A program made the translations under genes and the position numbers. Below are positions 1 through 5,267 of a DNA stretch of 5,267 nt, one piece after another (positions within the stretch are counted from its first letter, which is position 1; each line of letters starts with the position of its first letter). The notes under the pieces are model-generated. The model did not search any database. It worked only from the letters and a program-made list of their open reading frames with translations, and had not been told where the DNA came from. The DNA is from Actinomycetes bacterium (lineage in GTDB: Bacteria > Actinomycetota > Thermoleophilia > BMS3ABIN01): positions 1 to 5,267 of the forward strand of contig JAJYLK010000099.1 of assembly GCA_021787775.1 (NCBI GenBank), read 5' to 3'.

Positions 1-429
1 ACGCCGGCTGCCGGCGGCACATCTTCCGCCGCCAAGCAGGACAACGGCGGCAACTACCGCCCCGTGGTGACCACGCCGCCGGCGCCCGCTCCGCCCGCTC
101 CGTCCGGTGCCGCGGACCTGGCAGTTCTGGATTGCTCGCTGACCGCCCAGGCCAACGCGGACGGTTCGATCTCCCTGATGTTCTATGTGCAGGGACCGGG
201 TTATTTCACGGTCCAGCAGCAGGATGGCGGCGGCAACTGGCAGACCGTCAAGGAGAATGTCTTCTACGCCGGCTCCGGCGGTCTTGATGCCGGTTCAATG
301 CCGGCCGGCACGGACGGCATCGTACTGCGATTACTCAAGCTGGGAAACGGACAATATACCGCTGTGTCGAAGCCGTTCAGCGTCTCCCGCCAGGATGTCA
401 CCGCCGCCGGCGGGCTAAAGAGTTTCTGA
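1..429 (+). CDS. Secreted/surface protein of unknown function, C-terminal part (5' end outside window)
   Basis: The reading frame is open from base 1 and ends at TGA 427-429, giving 142 residues. A GTG at 64 is in frame, but the coding character continues upstream of it, so this is the tail of a longer gene and not a 121-residue protein. Visible order: a Gly/Ser/Asn-rich stretch (about residues 5-18), a Pro/Ala linker PPAPAPPAP (residues 26-34, bases 76-102), then about 100 residues with alternating hydrophobic residues and Gly/Asn turns (for example ISLMFYVQGPGYFTV and GIVLRLLKLGNGQYTAV), which looks like an Ig-like or FN3-like beta-sandwich. It has one cysteine (LDCSL). No catalytic motif is visible. 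Linker plus beta domain fits an exported wall-associated protein, and the next gene downstream is also exported with a similar linker. I do not recognise the family. Function is unknown; that it is coding is fairly certain from the frame and codon bias. Confidence 0.75.
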   Translation, partial: TPAAGGTSSAAKQDNGGNYRPVVTTPPAPAPPAPSGAADLAVLDCSLTAQANADGSISLMFYVQGPGYFTVQQQDGGGNWQTVKENVFYAGSGGLDAGSMPAGTDGIVLRLLKLGNGQYTAVSKPFSVSRQDVTAAGGLKSF

Positions 430-620
430 AGACGGCCGAAGCATGAGAAACCGGCGCTCTGTTGCGACACATTCGTACCAGGCCGGGCCGGCGGTCAAAG
501 TCCCGCCCGAGGCGCGAAAAATAATCTGAAATTCCTCTGGGGGTCTGACAGATTCATTCCGGAATCCACATACCTGGGCCGAGCCATCTCTGGAAACGCC
601 GGCTACTGAGACTGCCGCTT
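430..620. other. Intergenic region / leader of the lysozyme-like gene
   Basis: This 191-base gap follows the first gene. No strong rho-independent terminator is visible: GGCGG and CCGCC around 490-508 could form a 5-bp stem, but no T-tract follows. A weak -10-like TAATCT lies at 522-527 with no good -35 partner. GGGGG at 539-543 is the most ribosome-binding-like stretch. Bases 549-620 are open in the frame of the downstream gene and encode a basic segment (WKRRLLR) that probably belongs to its signal peptide. A 28-codon reading frame from ATG 443 to TGA 527-529 is present but has no supporting evidence. Confidence 0.5.
551..566. repeat. Small inverted repeat GATTC-ATTCCG-GAATC
   Basis: The arms GATTC (551-555) and GAATC (562-566) flank a core, and the overlapping ATTCCGGAAT (556-565) is a perfect 10-base palindrome. 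It lies just upstream of, or within, the translated leader of the lysozyme-like gene. It could be an operator, a small hairpin near the ribosome-binding region, or chance. No T-run follows, so it is not a terminator. Confidence 0.3.
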
Positions 621-2834
621 GTGGTAATCGCCGTCACGCTGCTGAGCCTGCTGGCATTATCGGTGGCCGATGCCGCCTTCGATCCCACCAACATCGTCCC
701 GGAAAGCTTCATGAGCGCCACTGGCTCGATGTCGGAAGCGCAGATCCAGGGCTTCCTGCAGCAGCAGGGCAGCTATCTGGCACATTACACCGAGACGAGC
801 CATACGCTCGTCGGCCCGACTGACAGTATCGACCCCTACGGCTGGAGTGCCGCCCACATGATCTGGGAGGCGGCCAACTGGTACGGCATCAATCCGCAGG
901 TGATTCTGGCGACGTTGCAGAAAGAGCAGGGCCTGATCACCAATCCGTCACCGCCTTCCTGGGCGCTTGATTATGCAATGGGTTACGGCTGTCCAGACAG
1001 CGGTGGCTGCTCGTATCCCGGCTTCTCGCACCAGGTCGATTACGGCACCTGGCAGCTCGATTACAACATGGTTCATGCCGACCAGCATGACAGCGATGTT
1101 GCGCCTTATACTACCGGCAACACGGTAACCATCGACAGCACCAGCGTCTACCTCAGCACCGGCGCCACGGCTTCGCTTTACCGCTACACGCCCCATTTCC
1201 AGGGCAACCAGAATTTCTACGACATCTGCGTGCGCTGGTTCGGGCTGGGCGCGCCGCCGCCGCCACCGCCACCACCGGCGCCGGCGCCGCCAGCGCCGCA
1301 AGTCACCGGCATGCTGCCGGCTAACGGCAGCACCATCGACAACAGCAGGCCATATATCTACGCGGCCGTCACCGGCACGGAGGTGCAGGCGGGCAGCACG
1401 GTCATCAAGCTCGACGGCAGCGACGTCTCGGCCGACGCGACGCGCACCGGCACTTATGTGAGCTACCGGCCGCCGGCGCCGCTGGCAGCCGGATCGCACA
1501 GCGTCTCCGTCTCGGTGACGAACGGCAGCGCCAGCGCCAATGCCAGCTGGTCGTTCACGGTATCGCCGTCAAGCGCCAATCCCAAAGACTATTACTGGTC
1601 CTGGTATGACGGCGTGGGCGCCAGCGACTGGGTGCTCGTTGCCAATCCGGCGACGGCGGCCGGCTCACTCAGCTTCAACATCGCCATTGCCGGCCGGACG
1701 ATGGACCTGGCCCCGTTCTCCACCAGCGGCAGCGGTGCCGGCCAGGTGCTTCCCGGCCACACGCTGGTGACCAGCTATGCGGGGGCAAAGGGTGGTCCGG
1801 TGACCGCCATGTCTCTGGGGGGCGGAACGGCGGCGGTCAGCCAGCGCATCCTCTGGGACGGCCATTCCCCGGCGGAGGTGCCGGCTATCCCCAGCACATG
1901 GCTTTCGGATCATTACTACTGGCCGTGGTACGACAATGTCTCCTCCGGTTTTACCGACTGGGTAATAGTGGACAATCCGAATTCGGTTCCTGCCTATTTC
2001 GAAGTGAGGCTCGCGGGCAAGGTCTTAAGCAGCGGCATGCTGCAAGCGGGCGCGAGCTATACGCCCACCTTCCCGGGGATGATGGGCGGTCCCCTGGAGG
2101 TCCAGGGCTGGACAAGCCCGACCAAACAGGCCCCGGCCTCGCTGGTGGCTTCGCAACGAGTTCTCTTGAGCGGCGGCACCGCGTTCAACGAGACGCCGGG
2201 AACGCCGGCCGCCGGCCTCAGCGACCATTATCTCTGGACACAGTATGACAGCAAGTCAACCGGCGCCACAGACTGGGTGCTGGCCGGCAACCCGAATTCT
2301 TTCCCTGTCTACTACGAACTGCGGATCGCCGGCCGGATGGTAAGCTCCGGCAACATCGCTCCCGGAGCAACGGTCACGCCAATCTTTCCCGGCCTGATGG
2401 GCGGACCGGTGGACCTGCAAACCTGGATCGGGCCGCAGAAGCAGGCGCCGGCCGACGTGATCGCTTCGCAGCGCGTCAACTGGGGGCCGTCTTTTCAAGA
2501 GACAGCCGGTGTCCCGGAGGCCAATCTCAGCCCGCACTACGTCTGGACCTGGTATGACAGCAAGACCGCCGGCGTAGCCAACTGGGTGCTGGTGGTCAAT
2601 CCGAACGCGGCGCCGGTCTATTACGAGATCAGCATCGCCGGCCGGGTGTTGAGCAGCGGCATGCTGCAGCCGGGCACGAGAGTCACGCCCGTCTTCCCCG
2701 GCCTGCAGGGTGGTCCGCTCGAGGTCAGCGCCTGGAACGGCTCCGGCAAGCAGACGCCCATGCCCGTTCTGGCTTCACAGCGGGTGCTATGGCAGGGTTA
2801 TTTCAACGAGGTGAACGGAACGCCGGCGAACTGA
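621..2834 (+). CDS. Exported modular wall protein: lysozyme-like domain, Ig-like domain, four tandem repeats
   Basis: Residues are numbered from GTG 621 (737 aa). A hydrophobic signal core (1-19, AVTLLSLLALSVADAA) leads to a lysozyme/transglycosylase-like domain (about 20-210). Key features are SAAHMIWEAANWYGINP, LQKEQGL with E102 as probable catalytic acid, DYAMGYGCPDSGGC with C124 and C130 as a likely disulfide, and C203 near RWFGLG. I recall this N-terminal family in actinobacterial exported proteins. It should cleave or bind peptidoglycan glycan strands, but activity is inferred. A polyproline linker (212-226) follows, then an Ig-like domain (about 227-315), then four repeats of 102-105 residues (323-737), probably for wall or glycan binding or as a stalk. 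The protein ends exactly at a repeat boundary. The start is doubtful: the basic n-region (KRRLLR) lies in frame upstream of GTG 621, yet no ATG, GTG or TTG occurs between the upstream stop (546-548) and 621. CTG 606 (GGAA nearby) or ATT 552 (behind GGGGG) are candidates. The gene converges on the glycosyltransferase 54 bases away. Confidence 0.88.
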   Translation: MVIAVTLLSLLALSVADAAFDPTNIVPESFMSATGSMSEAQIQGFLQQQGSYLAHYTETSHTLVGPTDSIDPYGWSAAHMIWEAANWYGINPQVILATLQKEQGLITNPSPPSWALDYAMGYGCPDSGGCSYPGFSHQVDYGTWQLDYNMVHADQHDSDVAPYTTGNTVTIDSTSVYLSTGATASLYRYTPHFQGNQNFYDICVRWFGLGAPPPPPPPPAPAPPAPQVTGMLPANGSTIDNSRPYIYAAVTGTEVQAGSTVIKLDGSDVSADATRTGTYVSYRPPAPLAAGSHSVSVSVTNGSASANASWSFTVSPSSANPKDYYWSWYDGVGASDWVLVANPATAAGSLSFNIAIAGRTMDLAPFSTSGSGAGQVLPGHTLVTSYAGAKGGPVTAMSLGGGTAAVSQRILWDGHSPAEVPAIPSTWLSDHYYWPWYDNVSSGFTDWVIVDNPNSVPAYFEVRLAGKVLSSGMLQAGASYTPTFPGMMGGPLEVQGWTSPTKQAPASLVASQRVLLSGGTAFNETPGTPAAGLSDHYLWTQYDSKSTGATDWVLAGNPNSFPVYYELRIAGRMVSSGNIAPGATVTPIFPGLMGGPVDLQTWIGPQKQAPADVIASQRVNWGPSFQETAGVPEANLSPHYVWTWYDSKTAGVANWVLVVNPNAAPVYYEISIAGRVLSSGMLQPGTRVTPVFPGLQGGPLEVSAWNGSGKQTPMPVLASQRVLWQGYFNEVNGTPAN
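1254..1298 (+). repeat. Polyproline/alanine linker tract (CCG/CCA/GCG low-complexity DNA)
   Basis: This encodes eight consecutive prolines followed by APAPPAP (residues 212-226 from GTG 621). It separates the catalytic domain from the Ig-like domain and should act as an extended, wall-spanning or spacing linker. At the DNA level it is a GC trinucleotide tract (CCG, CCA, GCG), prone to replication slippage in steps of three, so linker length may vary between strains. The last nine residues, PPAPAPPAP, match the linker of the upstream gene at the protein level but use different codons. Confidence 0.85.
1587..2831 (+). repeat. Four tandem ~100-residue protein repeats in the exported lysozyme-like protein
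   Basis: Units by base: R1 1587-1901, R2 1902-2216, R3 2217-2525, R4 2526-2831 (105, 105, 103 and 102 codons). Shared landmarks in order: LSxHYxWxxYD at the front (R1 has DYYWSWYD), a W-V-[LI] strand ending in NP, a strand ending IAG or LAG plus R/K, SSG, TPxFPG, GGP, and ASQRV (R1 VSQRI) followed by a loop and GTPA or VPAIP. R1 is the most divergent: it lacks the Trp and KQxP segment before ASQRV. Spacing and hydrophobic pattern suggest an all-beta module. No enzymatic motif is visible. A binding or stalk role is inferred from position, C-terminal to a wall-enzyme domain. I cannot assign a named domain family. Confidence 0.9.
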
Positions 2835-2888
2835 ACGGTCGCTGCTGCATTTCCGGACCTGGCTTTGTGATCGTGTCGCCGCCGGCTT

Positions 2889-3989
2889 TCAGACCACCAG
2901 CTCGTAGATCTTGCGCGTCTCTCGCGCCGTCATCTCCCAGCTGAACTGCGCGGCGCGCCTCAAGCCCTTTTTCACCAGCTCCCGGCGGACGCTGTCTGAA
3001 TCCAGCACCATCTCCAGGGCGGCGGCCAGCTCACCGGCGCTGGTGGGGTCGACCAGCATGGCGGCATCGCCGGCGACCTCCGGCAGCGAGGTGGTGCTGG
3101 AAGTGACCACCGGCGTGCCGCAGGCCATCGCCTCCAGCGGCGGCAGCCCGAAGCCTTCATAGAGCGAGGGGAAGAGCAGCGCCTCGGCGAGGCTGTAGAG
3201 CGCCGGCATGTCCGCGTCGCGCACGTAGCCGGCGAAAATGACGCCTTCCGGGTCGAGGCCGGCGAAGGCGGAACCGGAGCCGACGCGGCAGTAATCGACG
3301 CCGGTGACCGCGAGCGACAGCTCCGGGCGCACGCGCCGGATGAGGGCGAAGGCCTCGATGGCGGTGCGGATGTTCTTGCGCGGCTCGGTGGAGCCGACCG
3401 CCAGAACGAAGCGGCGCGGCAGGCCGTAGCGGGCGCGCACATCTTCCAGCTCGGTCTCGTCCTCCACCGGCCGGAACTGCTCCGGGACGCCGTTATAGAC
3501 GACGCTGACCTTGTTCTCGCTGACGCCGCTCCAGTCGATGATGTCGCGCCGGGAGAACTCCGAGACGGTGATGATATGGTCGACCTCGCGCACGCGTTTT
3601 TGCAGCCGGCGGGCGTACATCCGCGCCCGCCGGGGGCTGTAGTAGTCGGCGGCGGAGCGGATGAGGATGATGTCATGCAGCGTCATCACCGACGGGCAGG
3701 AGAGCTTGGCCGGTGCCGGCATCCCCATATCGCGCGGTGAATGGTATACATCGATTCCCAGGTTAGAAAGCTGTCCCGGCAGCCGATATTCCTTGTAGAA
3801 GTAATTTGCCGCCCGCTCGGCATATGAGATGTCATGGTAGGAACCGCCCGCCACCCGCTGGTTTCTGGCGAAAAGAATAACCTGGTCGTCAGTCTGCAGC
3901 CGCCGCAGATGCTGCACCAGCTCGTGGGTATAGGTAGACGTTCCCGTCCGGTGGAAGAGCAGCGGAAGTCCTTCGATGCCGATTCTCAT
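2889..3989 (-). CDS. Family 4 (GT-B fold) glycosyltransferase, envelope glycan synthesis
   Basis: This is a 366-residue protein, a usual length for GT4 (Glycos_transf_1) enzymes, which transfer a sugar from an activated nucleotide donor with retention, typically at the cytoplasmic face of the membrane. Residues are counted from ATG 3989. The N-terminal [11 protein letters not shown] and [11 protein letters not shown] match the acceptor-side Rossmann domain. H105 lies in [18 protein letters not shown] carries R204 and K205, which usually contact donor phosphate. [11 protein letters not shown] (276-286) is the E-x7-E donor motif, followed by ACGTPVV and [14 protein letters not shown] eight codons upstream (4013) is in frame, but I chose ATG 3989 because AGGA lies 8 bases before it and the product starts at the usual MRIGI strand. 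Donor and acceptor cannot be read from sequence. It is convergent with the lysozyme-like gene and divergent from the amidase. The first 80 or so codons are clearly less GC-rich than the rest. Confidence 0.93.
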   Translation of the reverse strand: MRIGIEGLPLLFHRTGTSTYTHELVQHLRRLQTDDQVILFARNQRVAGGSYHDISYAERAANYFYKEYRLPGQLSNLGIDVYHSPRDMGMPAPAKLSCPSVMTLHDIILIRSAADYYSPRRARMYARRLQKRVREVDHIITVSEFSRRDIIDWSGVSENKVSVVYNGVPEQFRPVEDETELEDVRARYGLPRRFVLAVGSTEPRKNIRTAIEAFALIRRVRPELSLAVTGVDYCRVGSGSAFAGLDPEGVIFAGYVRDADMPALYSLAEALLFPSLYEGFGLPPLEAMACGTPVVTSSTTSLPEVAGDAAMLVDPTSAGELAAALEMVLDSDSVRRELVKKGLRRAAQFSWEMTARETRKIYELVV

Positions 3990-3996
3990 GCCTTGA

Positions 3997-4026
3997 ATCC
4001 TACAGATTTGCAATGGTGGTTAACAA
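3997..4026 (-). promoter_or_regulatory. Candidate promoter of the glycosyltransferase (TTGTTA-N18-TAGGAT)
   Basis: On the minus strand TTGTTA (4026-4021) and TAGGAT (4002-3997) are separated by 18 bases and resemble sigma70-type -35 and -10 boxes. TAGGAT ends 7 bases before ATG 3989, so transcription from it would give a leaderless mRNA. It conflicts with using the overlapping AGGA as a ribosome binding site, so at most one reading holds for a given transcript. This is pattern matching only. Confidence 0.25.
3998..4001 (-). promoter_or_regulatory. Ribosome binding site AGGA of the glycosyltransferase
   Basis: On the minus strand AGGA lies 8 bases before ATG 3989, which favours this ATG over the upstream in-frame TTG at 4013, where no purine-rich stretch is visible. 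The same bases overlap a TAGGAT hexamer that could instead be a -10 element. Confidence 0.5.
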
Positions 4027-4031
4027 GCTCG

Positions 4032-4068
4032 GCGCCGGCGGCGCGCGGCGGGCGTAAGGCCGGCGGCC
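4032..4068. other. Two short GC hairpins in the divergent intergenic region
   Basis: GCGCC-GGC-GGCGC (4032-4044) and GGCC-GGC-GGCC (4058-4068) are inverted repeats sharing a GGC core. They lie between the two divergent genes and have no T-run, so they are not classical terminators. They may simply reflect the very high GC of the region. The rest of the 241-base gap holds no gene that I can support. Confidence 0.3.
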
Positions 4069-4191
4069 GCGGATTTGCAGGAAAACGGTCACGGGCGGAT
4101 AAATCCGGAAGCGGGGTACGCTCGTTCTTCAGCCTGCGGGACAGCGGAACCGGCGGCTGGCAGAATTAACCTAATTTTTACACCTCGGCTC

Positions 4192-4220
4192 TTGCGGGAT
4201 CAAGCGGGGGGAAATAGAGT
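4192..4220 (+). promoter_or_regulatory. Candidate promoter of the amidase gene (TTGCGG-N17-TAGAGT)
   Basis: TTGCGG (4192-4197) and TAGAGT (4215-4220) are spaced by 17 bases and partly match sigma70-type boxes. TAGAGT ends 10 bases before the proposed TTG start at 4231, leaving a leader of only a few bases. An AT-rich stretch just upstream (4165-4182) would suit a promoter region. No strong Shine-Dalgarno sequence is visible before 4231. Confidence 0.25.
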
Positions 4221-4230
4221 AGAGACGGTT

Positions 4231-5267
4231 TTGAGATCCTTTCTGATTAACAGGTTGAGGGGCAGGAAAAAGTACTGGCTTCTGGCTTTCACGGGCTTTG
4301 CGGGTATCGCCATCCTGGCCTTCTTTTTCCCCAACCTTCACGGGTCCCTGCCACCGCCCAAGCCTGTCGGCGCTGACATCGTCCAGTATGCGAACGACCT
4401 GGCTTCGGGCCGGATGCAGTCGGTGCGGGTCGTCGACGATTCAGGCAAGCCTTTCCTTATCCTGAACCGGTCGGGTTCGGGAGTCTACACCTCCAGGCCG
4501 CTGAAGGCGAATTATGCTTTCGATGCGCTGGGTCTCCACTGGCAGGCCGATATGCCGGCGGGCGCCAGCCTGAAAACAGAGGTGCGCCTGAGCAAGGACG
4601 GCGCCAGCTGGGGTGCCTGGCAGACAGTGAATGCCGACGATGACGGCGGACCCGATCCTTCACAGTTGCAAGCGAAGGCCTCGACCGACACCTTTGGGAA
4701 CCTGGTCTATGGCGAGGGCAGCCGGTTCATCCAGTACCGGTTGACGCTCACGGCCGCCAAGTCCGGTGATTCGCCGAGGATCGGGAAAATCGTTTCCACC
4801 TACATCGACGCTGAAGGCCACCACAATTCCACGCTGGCCAATCTCTGGACACGCGTGGCGGCGATCTTCAAACCGCCGCTCGCCAAGGCCGAGGCGGGAG
4901 TGATCTCGAGGGCGCAGTGGGGAGCGGACGAGTCCCTGATGACCTGGACGCCGCAATACGCGCAGCCCAAGAAGCTCATTATCCATCATACCGATGACGG
5001 CTCGAACTGGACTTCGGATCCGGCGGCTGCCGTGCGCGCGATTTATTATTACCACGCCGTCACCTTACAATGGGGTGACATCGGTTACAACTATCTGATC
5101 GACTGGCAGGGCAATGTCTACGAGGGCCGCGCCGGCGGCGCTTCCGCGCCTCCCGGCCAGTCTGTCATCGGCGGCCGCGTCTACGGCTGGAACACCGGCA
5201 GCATCGGCATCGCCGCGCTGGGCACGTATGACAGCGGCCCGGTAACCGCATCGATGTATAACGCCTT
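4231..5267 (+). CDS. PGRP/Amidase_2-type N-acetylmuramoyl-L-alanine amidase, 3' end outside window
   Basis: The frame runs from TTG 4231 through the window edge, giving 345 complete codons and no stop. The start is chosen because the next residues (RSFLINRLRGRKK) are a basic n-region before a hydrophobic segment (about 15-33), a signal peptide or N-terminal anchor. No ATG or GTG lies nearby in frame. Residues about 45-200 form a beta-rich domain (LGLHWQADMPAG, SKDGASWGAW, RFIQYRLTL) that I recall preceding PGRP domains in actinobacterial amidases. The PGRP domain begins at VISRAQWGADES (224-235). It contains LIIHHT with H252 as probable first zinc ligand, GDIGYNYLID with Y286 matching the conserved catalytic-site tyrosine, GNVYEGRAGG, and GWNTGSIGIAALG. 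The later zinc ligands (His and Cys/Asp in this superfamily) lie beyond the window. It is predicted to cleave the MurNAc-L-Ala amide bond of peptidoglycan outside the membrane. Where relatives have GAH, this protein has GGR (R316). It is divergent from the glycosyltransferase. Confidence 0.9.
   Translation, partial: MRSFLINRLRGRKKYWLLAFTGFAGIAILAFFFPNLHGSLPPPKPVGADIVQYANDLASGRMQSVRVVDDSGKPFLILNRSGSGVYTSRPLKANYAFDALGLHWQADMPAGASLKTEVRLSKDGASWGAWQTVNADDDGGPDPSQLQAKASTDTFGNLVYGEGSRFIQYRLTLTAAKSGDSPRIGKIVSTYIDAEGHHNSTLANLWTRVAAIFKPPLAKAEAGVISRAQWGADESLMTWTPQYAQPKKLIIHHTDDGSNWTSDPAAAVRAIYYYHAVTLQWGDIGYNYLIDWQGNVYEGRAGGASAPPGQSVIGGRVYGWNTGSIGIAALGTYDSGPVTASMYNA

Noticed and set aside
443..529. 28-codon frame starting MRNRRSVATHSY between the first two genes
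   Set aside because: It has no convincing ribosome binding site, no hydrophobic or structural pattern, and a length expected by chance.
948..1499. Long open frame on the minus strand inside the lysozyme-like gene
   Set aside because: Its product is Arg/Ala-rich with no recognisable motif. It lies antisense to a well-supported domain, as expected from high-GC codon bias.
2822..2886. Possible bidirectional terminator between the convergent genes (CGGCGA pairing with TCGCCG)
   Set aside because: The 6-bp arms (2824-2829 and 2876-2881) are separated by 46 bases, there is no T-run, and one arm lies within the coding end. This is not a credible terminator.
2972..3676. Second minus-strand frame overlapping the glycosyltransferase
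   Set aside because: It encodes a Ser/Pro/Arg-rich product in a shifted frame of a gene with clear GT4 motifs, so it is a shadow.
3834..4169. Plus-strand open frame over the glycosyltransferase 5' end and intergenic region
   Set aside because: It is mostly antisense to the conserved GT N-terminus, has no motif, and its composition is that of non-coding GC-rich DNA.
4457..5055. Two minus-strand frames inside the amidase gene
   Set aside because: They are Arg-rich products antisense to the amidase coding sequence, which has clear PGRP motifs.
1..5267. Many GCCGGC and CCGGCGG clusters resembling an interspersed palindromic repeat family
   Set aside because: They lack fixed spacing or conserved flanks and occur in coding regions as Ala-Gly codons, so high GC explains them.

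Overview
The window looks like chromosomal DNA from a high-GC, Gram-positive-type bacterium, most likely an actinomycetote and perhaps a deep-branching lineage known mainly from metagenomes. This rests on the GC-rich coding, the GTG/TTG starts, and two secreted wall-enzyme architectures that I recall from actinobacterial genomes (a lysozyme-like 'LQKEQGL' protein and a PGRP-type amidase). The taxonomic call is an inference. No RNA gene, CRISPR array, transposase or integrase is visible.

Layout: (1) bases 1-429, + strand, the C-terminal part of a secreted or surface protein: a Pro/Ala linker followed by a beta-rich domain of about 100 residues that I do not recognise. (2) 430-620, a gap holding the leader of the next gene. 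Its signal-peptide n-region is encoded upstream of the first GTG, so its true start is unclear. (3) 621-2834, + strand, a large exported modular protein: signal peptide, lysozyme-like catalytic domain, polyproline linker, one Ig-like domain and four tandem repeats of about 100 residues. (4) 2889-3989, - strand, a GT-B fold family 4 glycosyltransferase, convergent with gene 3. (5) 3990-4230, a divergent intergenic region with weak promoter-like elements and GC hairpins. (6) 4231-window end, + strand, a PGRP/Amidase_2 N-acetylmuramoyl-L-alanine amidase with an N-terminal membrane anchor or signal, read from a TTG start and cut off by the window edge.

Taken together this is a cell-envelope locus. 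One enzyme is predicted to act on the glycan strand of peptidoglycan, one to cleave the glycan-peptide amide bond, and a cytoplasmic glycosyltransferase probably builds an envelope glycan. The gene orientations (+, +, -, +) mean they are not a single operon, so joint function is inferred only from proximity and shared theme. The most notable points are the missing canonical start of the lysozyme-like gene, the mosaic relationship among its C-terminal repeats, and a sharp composition change inside the glycosyltransferase gene. I see no convincing sign of an entirely new biological system.
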